A DNA stretch of 33,944 nt, from assembly GCA_019359715.1 (NCBI GenBank), contig JAHHGS010000124.1, positions 1-33,944 of the forward strand. Reading direction: 5' to 3'. The stretch is from Aphanocapsa sp. GSE-SYN-MK-11-07L. Lineage in GTDB: Bacteria; Cyanobacteriota; Cyanobacteriia; Thermosynechococcales; Thermosynechococcaceae. The notes beneath the pieces were generated by a model, which had not been told where the DNA came from, did not search any database, and saw only the letters and a list, made by a program, of their open reading frames with translations. Position numbers and translations under genes: made by a program. Numbering within the stretch: the stretch's first letter is position 1; the number at the start of each line of letters is the position of its first letter. Shown here one piece after another: positions 7,316-17,566 of this stretch.

Positions 7316-7541
7316 TTGGACTCAACTTGGATTTCATAAAAAAGCTTGTGGACTTTTGAATATTGATGGTTTTTACAATGGGTTGCTCTCTTTTCTCAAC
7401 CATGCGACGAAAGAGAAGTTTATCCGCCCTGAACACAGAGGTATTATTTTAGCGGAGGGCAATCCGGTGGAATTAATTGAAAAGTTGAGTCAATTTGAAG
7501 TTCCTACAATGCATAAATGGATCAACCGAGACCAACAGTAG
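7316..7541 (+). pseudogene. LOG-family gene, fragment 3 (C-terminal part)
   Basis: Starting at the IS5 junction, the frame reads WTQLGFHKKACGLLNIDGFY, then LLSFLNHATKEKFIRPEHRGII and ends HKWINRDQQ at TAG 7539-7541. This is the C-terminal third of LOG/TIGR00730 proteins (family pattern: W-x-QLG, KPCGLLN, GFIRPEHR). It follows EEFCEV of fragment 2 with about two residues and a frame offset lost at the junctions. The intact parent enzyme would hydrolyse nucleoside 5'-monophosphates such as cytokinin ribotides to the free base. This copy has no start, so it is a pseudogene. Confidence 0.85.
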
Positions 7542-7642
7542 CCTAGTCATTGCCAGCAGCACAACAATCGCAATGCACCGGAACTAAAGTTACCTTCGTC
7601 AAGTGTTGCGAACGCTAGGACATCAAAGCAGACCCTTGAAAT

Positions 7643-8404
7643 TTACAGATCCTCTGGATCAACCCCCATCTCCCGCAATTTTGCTGCTAAGCGATCGGCT
7701 CGCTGCTTTTCCTGCTCAGCCCGCTGCTTTTCCTGCTCAGCTCGCTCCTCGCCCGTCAGCAGTAGATTGCCGTCACTATCCCACCAGCGGAGCCAGGGCA
7801 AGGTTTGATTGCCTTCGCGTCCCTGCCAAATTCCCAATTCCACGCCCATCGGTGCGATCGGGTAATGTCCTCGCTGGTTGGGAGCAACAGACTGATAATG
7901 ATTAGCGACTAGCTCATAAACCTCGACCGCTGCCTTCTCAACCTCATAAATGGCATAAAACGGAATCCGAATCGCCTGCTCATAGACCCAAAACTTTCCC
8001 GCTTTACCTCCCTCCCTGGCTGAAGCAGGTGTGGTGTCGCGCTCTTCCGAACCATTCCCCGACACAAACTCGATCGCAATTAGTGGCGCAATAAATTCTT
8101 TCCACAATACATACGATCGCCGCCCTATCCCATCTAATAATGGCGGCACATTGGGAATATAGAACCAATCCGGTGCTTCTGCCCCCCGTTCCGGCGGATC
8201 AGTCAATCGCCAGTAAATCCCACAATCTTGACCAATGGCGTACTGTTCATCTGGATGGAGTTGATCGAGAACCGGACGAATTGAACTAGTCAGCAGTAAG
8301 CTTTGCGGATGTTCCTGGAAATTTTTCACAAATGTGCCATCCGATTCAGGCAACTGCGTATGGTCTGGCAGCGTCAGTGGAGTTGGAGTTTGGGCGATCG
8401 TCAT
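7643..8404 (-). CDS. Uma2-family (DUF820) putative restriction-type endonuclease
   Basis: 253 residues from ATG 8404. A TTG four codons upstream (8416) also opens the frame but lies within the Shine-Dalgarno TTGGAG, so the ATG is preferred. The fold is PD-(D/E)xK: EAPDWFYIPNVPP carries the likely metal-binding Asp, and APLIAIEFVSGNGSEERD the second acidic residue, followed by the FYAIYEVEKAAVEVYEL strand pair typical of Uma2 proteins. The C-terminus is a charged coiled coil with a repeated AEQEKQR unit and ends in the common cyanobacterial tail LREMGVDPEDL. Cyanobacteria hold many paralogues with unknown targets. The gene is monocistronic between the LOG remnant and gltS. Confidence 0.85.
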   Translation of the reverse strand: MTIAQTPTPLTLPDHTQLPESDGTFVKNFQEHPQSLLLTSSIRPVLDQLHPDEQYAIGQDCGIYWRLTDPPERGAEAPDWFYIPNVPPLLDGIGRRSYVLWKEFIAPLIAIEFVSGNGSEERDTTPASAREGGKAGKFWVYEQAIRIPFYAIYEVEKAAVEVYELVANHYQSVAPNQRGHYPIAPMGVELGIWQGREGNQTLPWLRWWDSDGNLLLTGEERAEQEKQRAEQEKQRADRLAAKLREMGVDPEDL

Positions 8405-8531
8405 CGGTTGCTCCAATTAGCGAACTGATAATTTATTCTAGGGCGATCAATCCAGCCGGTTGCAATTGCTAAGCAGCTAAAAAAATTGCAATCAACTCCG
8501 AAATTGATCGTCTTAGGTACGCATTTTTCAT

Positions 8532-9749
8532 CTAAGCGGCAGGCGTGATCAAATTTAGAAACTGCTGGATCACAAAGGCATTTGCAATATCGATAAAAAA
8601 GGCTCCTACTAAAGGAACAATAATAAACGCTTGCGGTGCCGCCCCAAATTTTTCTGTAACAGCAGTCATATTGGCGATCGCGGTTGGGGTGGCGCCCAAA
8701 GTCAGCCCTGAATATCCGGCACAAACGACTGCCGCGTTATAAGTTTTTCCCATGACAGGAAACACAATAAAGATCGTGTAAAGCGTACTGATCAAAAACT
8801 GCGCCAACAGCAGCAAGGCGATCGGCCCGGCCAAGTCTACCAATGTCCATAGCTGTAAACTCATTAAGGACATGGCTAGAAACAAACCAAGGCAGACATC
8901 AGAAATTAAGGCGAGCGAGGGCGTATTGGCTGGCCAAGTAAAGCGTGTGAAAATCAACGGCATGGTGTTGGTCAGAATAATCCCGGCCAGTAAACAGGTG
9001 ACAAAATCAGGCAGCTTTAAACCGATTGCACTCGAAACAACATTCAACTGAAGTCCCAACCCAATTGCAATCCCAATCACCAACAGAGAATTGAGCATTG
9101 TGTTGTAATCAATATTGACGTTCTTGCGCCCATGCTTGATGCCGACGGTTAGGTCTGGGTCTGGGCTATGAGGTTGTAGTCTGTTCCTAGTGATTAATAG
9201 TTTAGCGATCGGCCCGCCGACAATGCCGCCCAAGATCAGACCAAATGTGGCGCTGGCAATTCCAATTTCTGTCGCGTTGGCAATGCCATACTGATCGGTA
9301 AAAATAGCAGACCAAGCGATCGCCGTGCCGTGGCCTCCACTCAGCGAAACTGAGCCAGCAATCAAACCAATCGGCAAATCTAAACCCGTCAGGGCAGCAA
9401 CCGCTATTCCAGTCAGATTTTGGATCACAAGATAACTAACGGCAGTCACCAACAAAATTAGCAGCGGCTTGCCACCTTGGAGCAGCGTTTTTAGCTTAGA
9501 AGACAGCCCGATCGTGGTAAAGAAAATAATCAGCAAGTTATCGCGAATGCTGAGGGTGAAGTCAATCTGAACCTTAAACACCAGATAACAAAACCCAAAC
9601 ACCAGTGAAGCAAGCACACCGCCGGAAACCGCATCGGGAATATTGAAGTCCTGCAAAAATTTAATCCGCTTTGTCAAATATTTACCCAGGTAGAGAACTA
9701 AAATTGCCATCACGGCAGTCTGGCGTTCGTTTAATTGCAGAATATTCAT
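8532..9749 (-). CDS. gltS: Sodium/glutamate symporter
   Basis: 405 residues. It is highly hydrophobic with about ten or more membrane segments, and its length is usual for GltS (about 400). Recognisable family segments are IPDAVSGGVLASLVFG near the N-terminus, IRDNLLIIFFTTIGLSSKLKTLLQGGKPL, and the glycine-rich SVSLSGGHGTAIAWSAIF reentrant-loop motif repeated in inverted topology as CAGYSGLTLGATPTAIANMTAV in the C-terminal half. It carries out Na+-dependent glutamate uptake at the cytoplasmic membrane. The start at ATG 9749 matches family length, although no strong Shine-Dalgarno is visible. It is separated from the flanking genes by about 90-130 bp, so probably a single-gene unit. Confidence 0.9.
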   Translation of the reverse strand: MNILQLNERQTAVMAILVLYLGKYLTKRIKFLQDFNIPDAVSGGVLASLVFGFCYLVFKVQIDFTLSIRDNLLIIFFTTIGLSSKLKTLLQGGKPLLILLVTAVSYLVIQNLTGIAVAALTGLDLPIGLIAGSVSLSGGHGTAIAWSAIFTDQYGIANATEIGIASATFGLILGGIVGGPIAKLLITRNRLQPHSPDPDLTVGIKHGRKNVNIDYNTMLNSLLVIGIAIGLGLQLNVVSSAIGLKLPDFVTCLLAGIILTNTMPLIFTRFTWPANTPSLALISDVCLGLFLAMSLMSLQLWTLVDLAGPIALLLLAQFLISTLYTIFIVFPVMGKTYNAAVVCAGYSGLTLGATPTAIANMTAVTEKFGAAPQAFIIVPLVGAFFIDIANAFVIQQFLNLITPAA

Positions 9750-9835
9750 GAGCTGAGATTTTAGCCCCTGGGTTTTTATCTGTTTTTGCGTTATCTAGAA
9801 TATTACGGCGATTTGAACCGAGCCGGGTTGAACTC

Positions 9836-10744
9836 CTATTTTTCTCCTTCAAACTCAGGCAGGATGCCCAGTTTGCGAATGTTCACTTTCACGTCCATGC
9901 CCAAGTAATCCTCGGCGTTGCCAAACCAGGAGCCTAACAAAGGGATCACCTGGCCGGGATGCCGGGCAACAGCCACCCGAATCAGGTCAAAACCAGCGGT
10001 AATCCGATTGGTTGGGTCGTAGGCTCGCCATCCCGCCCCCGGTAGATAGACCTGCAACCAAGCATGGGTAGCTCCTGCCCCTGTCATGCCGATATCCCCG
10101 CCATCTAGGGCTGAATCGTAGAGGTAGCCACTGATAAAGCGACAGGCGAAGCCCAAGCGGCGCAGCGCCTCAATCATCAGCCAAGCAAAGTCGCGGCACG
10201 TCCCAGACTGCAAGCGCAAGGTTTCGCCGGGAGATTGGGTTCCCTCTACTTCTCTCGCTTGGTAGGTCAAGCTGTGCCAAATGGTATCCATCATCCGTTG
10301 CAGGAGATCAAGAGTATCATCTTGATCCCCAACCACAAAGCTTTTTGTCCAGGCTGCCAGGCTGCCATCAGGATCTTCAGCATGCGGACGCATAAACACA
10401 GCCAGATCAGTCCATTCATCTGGGGTATATTGCACCGGAATTTCTTTTGCCCGCGCATCAAGGGGAAAATCAGCGATCGCCCTCATGCCAAAATGCTCTC
10501 CCCGGAACCGATAGGTAACAATTAGTTCTTTGGCAGGTTCGCTAAATTCAAGCAGGGCGACATTGTTAGAAAGCGTGTCCATCATCCAGCGAACCTGAGT
10601 CGGAATGTTGGTTTCGACGGAGTGGCTTAAGATCCGGCCAACAAAACCTAGACTTGGTAAAAAAATCGCCCGATGTTGGCCAAACGTGACGAAATTACGA
10701 TAGCTGTAAGTCGTGATATGTTCAAGGTCGTAAATAACAGTCAC
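9836..10744 (-). CDS. Transglutaminase-like cysteine peptidase family protein
   Basis: 302 residues. The N-terminal beta domain of bacterial transglutaminase-like proteins (YDLEHITTYSYRNFV; about 1-150) is followed by a transglutaminase core. The catalytic triad is readable: Cys183 in SGTCRDFAWLMIEALRRLG, His227 in GATHAWLQVYLPG and Asp243 in AYDPTN. These proteins are thought to act as cysteine peptidases or amidases, and the physiological substrate in cyanobacteria is unknown. The family length (about 270-300) and the motif order are normal. The start at ATG 10744 is at the expected distance before the first beta strand. No partner genes are adjacent. Confidence 0.85.
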   Translation of the reverse strand: MTVIYDLEHITTYSYRNFVTFGQHRAIFLPSLGFVGRILSHSVETNIPTQVRWMMDTLSNNVALLEFSEPAKELIVTYRFRGEHFGMRAIADFPLDARAKEIPVQYTPDEWTDLAVFMRPHAEDPDGSLAAWTKSFVVGDQDDTLDLLQRMMDTIWHSLTYQAREVEGTQSPGETLRLQSGTCRDFAWLMIEALRRLGFACRFISGYLYDSALDGGDIGMTGAGATHAWLQVYLPGAGWRAYDPTNRITAGFDLIRVAVARHPGQVIPLLGSWFGNAEDYLGMDVKVNIRKLGILPEFEGEK

Positions 10745-10915
10745 AGCTACTTTTCCTGATCTTTACCTCGTCTGTACCGCGCTGTACCTGCTTCAATGAT
10801 GTGCAGTGGCCCTAGCAATTGGAATCAGGATGAACACTCTTCCTGCGTCAGGGGGTCAATCTTGTCTATATTGATTGCTTCACCAATAAATTGTCCGCAG
10901 GGTTCAGGCGACTCA

Positions 10916-11407
10916 CTACACTTCTGGACTAAAGTGCTCACGCAGCTTAGCTTCTTGATCATCGGACAAATTTGACTGAATCAGTTCAGCGGTAATGCCG
11001 CCCAGCGCTGCTTCTACTTTGTCCAGGGTTACATTACCCGTAAACAAAAAGAGGGCCGATGTTCCTTCGGTGATTTTATTTTTGACTTCATTAATAAAGT
11101 CATCATTGATCCCATAGTCGCGCAGAGACCCCCCCAAGGCTCCAATTGAGGCCCCCAAGGCAAGGCCAAAAATAGGGCTAAAAAAGATCATTCCAAACAG
11201 TAATCCCCAAAATGCCCCATCCAAGGCTCCTAACCCAATTAAATTCAGCGCCTGTCTGGTTTGAGGTTTCTTTTTGCCGGTTGGCCAAGTCACGATCGCA
11301 GCATCCTGAATATCGATGATATGCTCTTTCTGGAGTTGGCTTAACTTGGTTAATGTGTCTTGAGCACCCTCAGCCGAACTGAACTTCCAAACGGTTAGCG
11401 TTGCCAT
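10916..11407 (-). CDS. DUF1269 family membrane-associated protein
   Basis: 163 residues from ATG 11407 (MATLTVWKFSSAEGAQ), the usual N-terminus of DUF1269 proteins. The frame is open 23 codons further to 11476, but that extension is not family-like, while a G-rich stretch lies just upstream of 11407. A central Gly/Ala-rich hydrophobic stretch (ALDGAFWGLLFGMIFFSPIFGLALGASIGALGG) probably forms a glycine-zipper membrane hairpin, and the C-terminal half (FINEVKNKITEGTSALFLF) is soluble alpha/beta. The function of the family is not established. Some members are associated with stress responses (recalled). Confidence 0.8.
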   Translation of the reverse strand: MATLTVWKFSSAEGAQDTLTKLSQLQKEHIIDIQDAAIVTWPTGKKKPQTRQALNLIGLGALDGAFWGLLFGMIFFSPIFGLALGASIGALGGSLRDYGINDDFINEVKNKITEGTSALFLFTGNVTLDKVEAALGGITAELIQSNLSDDQEAKLREHFSPEV

Positions 11408-11815
11408 AAATTTAATCCCCCAAAATAATACGTTTAACCTTGGATTAATCTTTTTCCAAAAGCTAGCCTCCATCATATCAGCAATAAATAACCAATCAGA
11501 TTAATCTCCGATCTGTTTGCCGCCCCCTCCCCAATCTTGATCGCAACTGTGGCAAACACTAGATCATTTCCGCCTTGTTCGCTACCTTTTGTTGTTTGGC
11601 TGTGGCTGAACCATAGTGTTACTAGTCAACTATGTTACTGGTCAACTATTTCTAGGCCACGATCGCCCTATTTACTTCCGATCGCTAAAGTCAAGCTTAA
11701 TTTTTGCCAGTGGCATATTATGGAGCCAACAGAGCGATTCCAGAAAGCCAGCTTAAAGCTTGTCCTGGGGCGCTGCTTTGAAATTACCCGCTAGACCTTA
11801 GCTCTTTCTACCTGA
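11408..11815. other. Gene-free spacer
   Basis: About 400 bp between divergently oriented genes. It should carry promoters for both the DUF1269 gene and the lipoprotein gene. An 85-codon plus-strand frame at 11537-11794 has no family features and no ribosome binding site. A 16-bp tandem duplication occurs at 11618-11649. Confidence 0.6.
11618..11649 (+). repeat. Tandem 16-bp duplication
   Basis: GTTACTAGTCAACTAT (11618-11633) is followed directly by GTTACTGGTCAACTAT (11634-11649), one mismatch. It lies in the divergent promoter region and could be a simple slippage product or a paired protein-binding site. Confidence 0.7.
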
Positions 11816-12352
11816 ATGAAGTGTGATCTCGGTTATCCAATTTTAATTGCGGCTTTATTTCTGACAGGTTGTACATCGTCACAAGCCCCCCAAGCTGCCC
11901 AGTCCCCGGCTGAACCCTTAAAAGCTGTCAGTCTTGACAACACCGTCAAGCTGGTGGCGGGGCAAACCGTCTATGTGCCGATTTATTCGCACATTTTTAT
12001 GACAGATCAGAACCGCACTATGAACTTAACCGCAACCCTGAGCATTCGCAATACAGATCTCAAGCAGCCAATGATTGTTGCCGCCGTCAATTACTATGGG
12101 ACGAACGGTCAGCTCCTGCGCAAATATTTAGAGCAGCCGGTAGAGCTTGGCTCACTAGCGGCGGCGAATTTTGTGGTGAATCAAGAAGATGTCAGCGGTG
12201 GGGCTGGGGCTGCCTTTATTGTTGAGTGGGTTGCCAAGCAAGATGTCTCGGCACCCGTGATTGAGGCAGTCATGATCAATACCAACATGAACCAAGGCTT
12301 GTCGTTTATTAGTCCGGGGCGGGTGATTAAAACCCAAGCCAAGAGCCAGTAA
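11816..12352 (+). CDS. DUF3124 lipoprotein
   Basis: 178 residues. The signal peptide ends in the lipobox LTGC with the lipidated Cys19, followed by a Ser/Ala/Pro-rich linker (about 20-38) and the DUF3124 domain (VAGQTVYVPIYSHIFM to AVMINTNMNQGLSFISPGRV). The mature protein should be anchored to a membrane facing the periplasm or thylakoid lumen. No activity is known for the family. The gene converges on uvrB with only 4 bp between the two stop codons (12353-12356). Confidence 0.82.
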   Translation: MKCDLGYPILIAALFLTGCTSSQAPQAAQSPAEPLKAVSLDNTVKLVAGQTVYVPIYSHIFMTDQNRTMNLTATLSIRNTDLKQPMIVAAVNYYGTNGQLLRKYLEQPVELGSLAAANFVVNQEDVSGGAGAAFIVEWVAKQDVSAPVIEAVMINTNMNQGLSFISPGRVIKTQAKSQ

Positions 12353-12356
12353 GCCC

Positions 12357-14357
<2,001 letters not shown>

Positions 14358-14428
14358 GGGGAGACCAAATAATGTTCAGCAAGAATTCCTTCAAACCTAG
14401 CGTATTTGAGGGAATGACTGCTGTGAAG

Positions 14429-14890
14429 CTATCTACCTTCAAGGGTTGAAGCGACAGAGAGATGATAATTATGATGACTGTCTTGCAATTGAAAATCTAA
14501 AATTAATCGCTGGTTGTCAGCGAAGTCAGTCTGCTTGCGAACAATCATTTCCTGAATAATCTCTTTTGTGTCTTGTTGGGCCAGCGGAGATTGACCAGCC
14601 AAGAACTGATCAAGCGTAGACTGTCGCTGATCTTCAGCCATGAGGGCCAAGTTCCAAGCAACAATGGCAATCATAAACACTTTTTCTCGTTCACTGTGAT
14701 TTCTGGCAAATTCCAAGTAGGGAGCGGCAAATTTCTCTAAGACTTTAGACATCTTGTCTGCCCCCTTGGGGTTAACCATCAGCATTTCAATTTTGTCGTG
14801 AAGGCCACTTCGCTTGAGTTTCTGCTCCAGCTTTTTCAGTGATTTGTCTGAATTGGGTGATTGACCAAAACCCTGAGCTTTTTTTGCCAT
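14429..14890 (-). CDS. Hypothetical protein, 153 residues
   Basis: A good Shine-Dalgarno (GGAGAG, 5 bp before ATG 14890) supports translation. The product is charged and helical: a Lys-rich N-terminus (MAKKAQGFGQSPNSDKSLKKLEQKLKR), a central region LEKFAAPYLEFARNHSEREKVFMIAIVAWNLALM, and an acidic-amide C-terminus ending HYHLSVASTLEGR. No membrane segment, cysteine cluster or known motif is seen. It lies between uvrB and a CPXCG-type small protein on the same strand, 48 bp from the latter, so the two may be co-transcribed. I do not recognise the family. Confidence 0.75.
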   Translation of the reverse strand: MAKKAQGFGQSPNSDKSLKKLEQKLKRSGLHDKIEMLMVNPKGADKMSKVLEKFAAPYLEFARNHSEREKVFMIAIVAWNLALMAEDQRQSTLDQFLAGQSPLAQQDTKEIIQEMIVRKQTDFADNQRLILDFQLQDSHHNYHLSVASTLEGR

Positions 14891-14938
14891 TGATCTCTCC
14901 TTCCAGTGTCAATCTTTGCTCCACTCGGTCTTGTTAGG

Positions 14939-15127
14939 CTAGCCTTCGGACTCTGTGTTAATCTCAATCTCTAGGGTTTCCTCGTCAATCCGGACATAGA
15001 GGATGTTGGGGCGACAGCAGACTTGGCAATCTTCAATGTAGGTTTGAGACGTTCCAGCGCTGAGGTCAATAAAGGTTGTACTTGGCTCACCGCAGTAGGC
15101 GCAGTAGAAGTCAGCCGTGTTTTGCAT
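14939..15127 (-). CDS. CPXCG-motif cysteine-rich small protein
   Basis: 62 residues. Two cysteine pairs, Cys9-x-x-Cys12 (FYCAYCGEP) and Cys34-x-x-Cys37-Cys38 (IEDCQVCCRPN), suggest a small zinc-ribbon protein of the CPXCG family. The rest is a short beta-rich segment ending in an acidic tail (TLEIEINTESEG). The function of the family is not known. It lies just upstream of the 153-residue hypothetical gene on the same strand. Confidence 0.8.
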   Translation of the reverse strand: MQNTADFYCAYCGEPSTTFIDLSAGTSQTYIEDCQVCCRPNILYVRIDEETLEIEINTESEG

Positions 15128-15188
15128 AGGCTAGCCAGGAAAGGAAACAATATCTCTCCAATACCCTAGCAAGTCAGCACCGCAGCGG

Positions 15189-16682
15189 CTAGTGGATCGC
15201 CGCAATTTGCCTGACCACGGTCAGGGCGGAGTAGCTAACGCCAGCCGTGCCTTCGCCAGGATGGGTCGAGTCGCCGACCAGCCAGAGGTTTGGAATCGGG
15301 GTGCGATTGGCAAACCCAAACGGGCCAAAGGTAGGCACCCGCTGCCCAATTCCACCCACCATACCGTCGTGCCGAGCCGTAAAGCGCTGAAAGGTGAGCG
15401 GGGTAGCCGCTTCTTGATGAATAACATGGGCTGGCGACAAGTCGAAAAATTGCCTCAAGCGAGCGATCGCCTCGGCCGTATAAACTCGCTTGCGCTCTGA
15501 AGCTTCTGGAGTTTGCCAAATTTGCGGGTCGGTAAAGCTAGACGCAGTGATCGTAGCTTTGCCAGTCGGGGCCCGCCCATCGCCTGGATGACTGACAGAC
15601 ACAAACAGAGAGTTATTTTCGCCAATTGGCCCATCGTAGTCGTAGAGAAATTGCAAATGGGGCGGACAGTTGGCCGGAATCGCGGCTTGATCAACTCCTA
15701 AATAGACCACAAACGCCCCAGAAGCAGTCGGCAGTTTGTCAACCCGCTGCCGATACCCCGCCGGAGCCTGTTCCCCTAAAAGCTGAACTAAATTTTGTAC
15801 CGTCACATTTGCCACCACCTGCTCGGCTGGTTCAGTCCAGGTTTGCCCTGTTTTGAGGTTGCGGATCACAACAGCGCTAACCTGCCCATTTTTAACTTGG
15901 ATCTGCTCAACGCTGTGGCGGGTCAGCAGCTTGCCCCCCGCTTGCTCTAGAGCTTGCACCAGTCGATCGCTAAGCACCTGCATACTGCCCTGTAAGTGGG
16001 ATAGCCCCAAGGGAGCCTGAGAGACGCCTAAGGCTGTAGCGGCATAGAGGAGGGCCGTTTGGTCGGCGTCCACCTGGGAATACAGCTTGAGCTGTAAATC
16101 AAGAAAGGTCCTTAAGCGGCGATCGCCCGCTAGCCGGTAGCTCCGCAGCAGGTCGCCCACGGTTGAAAACGTGTGGGGCAGGGTGAGCAGCGTATCGGGT
16201 CGGAGGGCTTGCACTAGTTGGCCGAAATCCCACAAATTGCGGGGCGGAATCACTGGATCGCGGGACTGAAAGGCCCAACTGTAGCGAAACAAATCCGCTA
16301 GCAATTGCCAAAACGGCTCACTGCCCGGAAACTGCTGCTGTCGCTCCTGTCGCCAGCGATCGGGGTCGCGCCAAACGCTAATCGGTGCTGTTTCACCGGG
16401 TAGATAGACCGCACAGGCCGGATCGCAAGGCGTGGCGGCTGGCAAATCCACTCCCAGCTCGCTAAAAATCCGCTGGTGAATCCCGCCTGGCTCTAAGCCG
16501 GCCACTTGGGTTGCTCCAACATCAAAGGTAAACCCCCGCCGTTTAAAGCTAGAAGCACAGCCGCCAGGGATAAAAGCTTGCTCTAGTAACAAGACAGCGT
16601 AACCGCGCTTGGCCAAAAGGGCCGCCGTCGTCAAACCACCGATGCCAGCTCCAATCACAACGATTGGTCGTGAGTCAGCCAT
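15189..16682 (-). CDS. crtD: Carotenoid C-3',4' desaturase (CrtD type)
   Basis: About 497 residues from ATG 16682. The frame also opens from a TTG six codons earlier (16700). The N-terminal FAD-binding Rossmann motif is VVIGAGIGGLTTAALLAKRGY (about 8-28), followed by LLEQAFIPGGCASSFKRRGFTFDVGATQVAG and the C-terminal FAD segment PNLWLVGDSTHPGEGTAGVSY. It belongs to the phytoene desaturase/CrtI superfamily. The DVGATQVAGLEPGGIHQRIF and NLWDFGQLVQALRP segments fit cyanobacterial CrtD, which introduces the 3',4' double bond during myxol-glycoside (myxoxanthophyll) synthesis. CrtH (prolycopene isomerase) is the main alternative, but its diagnostic N-terminal pattern differs. No other carotenoid gene is adjacent. 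Confidence 0.8.
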   Translation of the reverse strand: MADSRPIVVIGAGIGGLTTAALLAKRGYAVLLLEQAFIPGGCASSFKRRGFTFDVGATQVAGLEPGGIHQRIFSELGVDLPAATPCDPACAVYLPGETAPISVWRDPDRWRQERQQQFPGSEPFWQLLADLFRYSWAFQSRDPVIPPRNLWDFGQLVQALRPDTLLTLPHTFSTVGDLLRSYRLAGDRRLRTFLDLQLKLYSQVDADQTALLYAATALGVSQAPLGLSHLQGSMQVLSDRLVQALEQAGGKLLTRHSVEQIQVKNGQVSAVVIRNLKTGQTWTEPAEQVVANVTVQNLVQLLGEQAPAGYRQRVDKLPTASGAFVVYLGVDQAAIPANCPPHLQFLYDYDGPIGENNSLFVSVSHPGDGRAPTGKATITASSFTDPQIWQTPEASERKRVYTAEAIARLRQFFDLSPAHVIHQEAATPLTFQRFTARHDGMVGGIGQRVPTFGPFGFANRTPIPNLWLVGDSTHPGEGTAGVSYSALTVVRQIAAIH

Positions 16683-16795
16683 AAGCTTTACATTTCGCAA
16701 TACTTACAATCATAAACAGAACGATGGATGATTAAACGCGATCGCCTGAAATAGTTTGAATCAGTTCCTCAGTTACCCTGGCTAAATTTGTAACC

Positions 16796-17566
16796 ATGTT
16801 CAAAACGATCGGTCTGCTTGGCTTTGTGTTCATGCTGCTTATTAGTTGGTCTGCACCTGTTCAGGCGGGGCAGTTGGCTGAGCGCTTAGCAGCCTATCCG
16901 GGCTGGCAGCACAAACCCGCTTTACAAAAAACCGCTGGTGATTTGTTTTATCCAGACTGGTTCTTAGGCGACTGGTGGGTAACGAGTACCTTGGTCGATG
17001 CCGTGGCCCCCCTTGCGCCAGCGATCGTCACACCGGGGTTTGAGGGAAACCGCCAGTTGCTTAATCAGCCTGTCAGTTTCGCGATTCGGTTTATTAAAGC
17101 TCCGACTAGCGGCAAGGTAATTTCCGATCGCGCCTTTAACGGCTTGAGTTTAGCCCGGGCCTATCTGGGAGATAAAGCGGTGATTGCGGTCAAAGTCGAT
17201 CCGCAATCCGTCAATCGCCAGATTACCCTACTGCGAAGCCAGTGCCGGGAGCAAAAAGTCTGTGAGCGCCAGTTGATTTCGGTGGTTAGCGATCGGGCTA
17301 GCGAATCACCCCAGCCCAATCAATTTATCACCAGCGAACTGTTTCAGCAGCAGTTCCGGGGGCAACCGCAGCTTTACTTTAACCAAGTTGAAAACACAAC
17401 CGCCTATCAACAAGTTGATGCAGCCCAACCAACGCTGACTGCTGAGCAAGTAACCGCCATTTACCTATCGCCCCAAGACCCAGATTACCTGAAAGCGGGC
17501 GATCGACCTGTGGTGTTGTATCGATACAAATTGGAATTTTCTCCAAGATCAAAAACCAACAGTTAA
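16796..17566 (+). CDS. Secreted DUF6816-like protein
   Basis: 256 residues. The N-terminal signal peptide MFKTIGLLGFVFMLLISWSAPVQA has a likely cleavage after AQA-type VQA (about residue 24). The mature part contains PDWFLGDWWVTSTLVDAVAPLAP, a W-rich strand like that of lipocalin-type barrels, and two Cys (SQCREQKVCERQ) that could form a disulfide. The sequence resembles a conserved cyanobacterial and plastid-lumen family (DUF6816, assigned from memory). Function unknown. It is divergent from crtD and convergent with menE, sharing the TTAA in which both stop codons lie. Confidence 0.65.
   Translation: MFKTIGLLGFVFMLLISWSAPVQAGQLAERLAAYPGWQHKPALQKTAGDLFYPDWFLGDWWVTSTLVDAVAPLAPAIVTPGFEGNRQLLNQPVSFAIRFIKAPTSGKVISDRAFNGLSLARAYLGDKAVIAVKVDPQSVNRQITLLRSQCREQKVCERQLISVVSDRASESPQPNQFITSELFQQQFRGQPQLYFNQVENTTAYQQVDAAQPTLTAEQVTAIYLSPQDPDYLKAGDRPVVLYRYKLEFSPRSKTNS

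Noticed and set aside
8532-9749. Possible antiporter or other transporter rather than GltS
   Set aside because: Length, repeated glycine-rich reentrant motifs and the N-terminal pattern fit the GltS family specifically.
11537-11794. 85-codon plus-strand frame
   Set aside because: No Shine-Dalgarno, low-quality composition, contains a tandem duplication and overlaps the expected divergent promoters.
15189-16682. CrtH (prolycopene isomerase) assignment
   Set aside because: The N-terminal and central segments match the cyanobacterial CrtD pattern better, though both belong to one superfamily.
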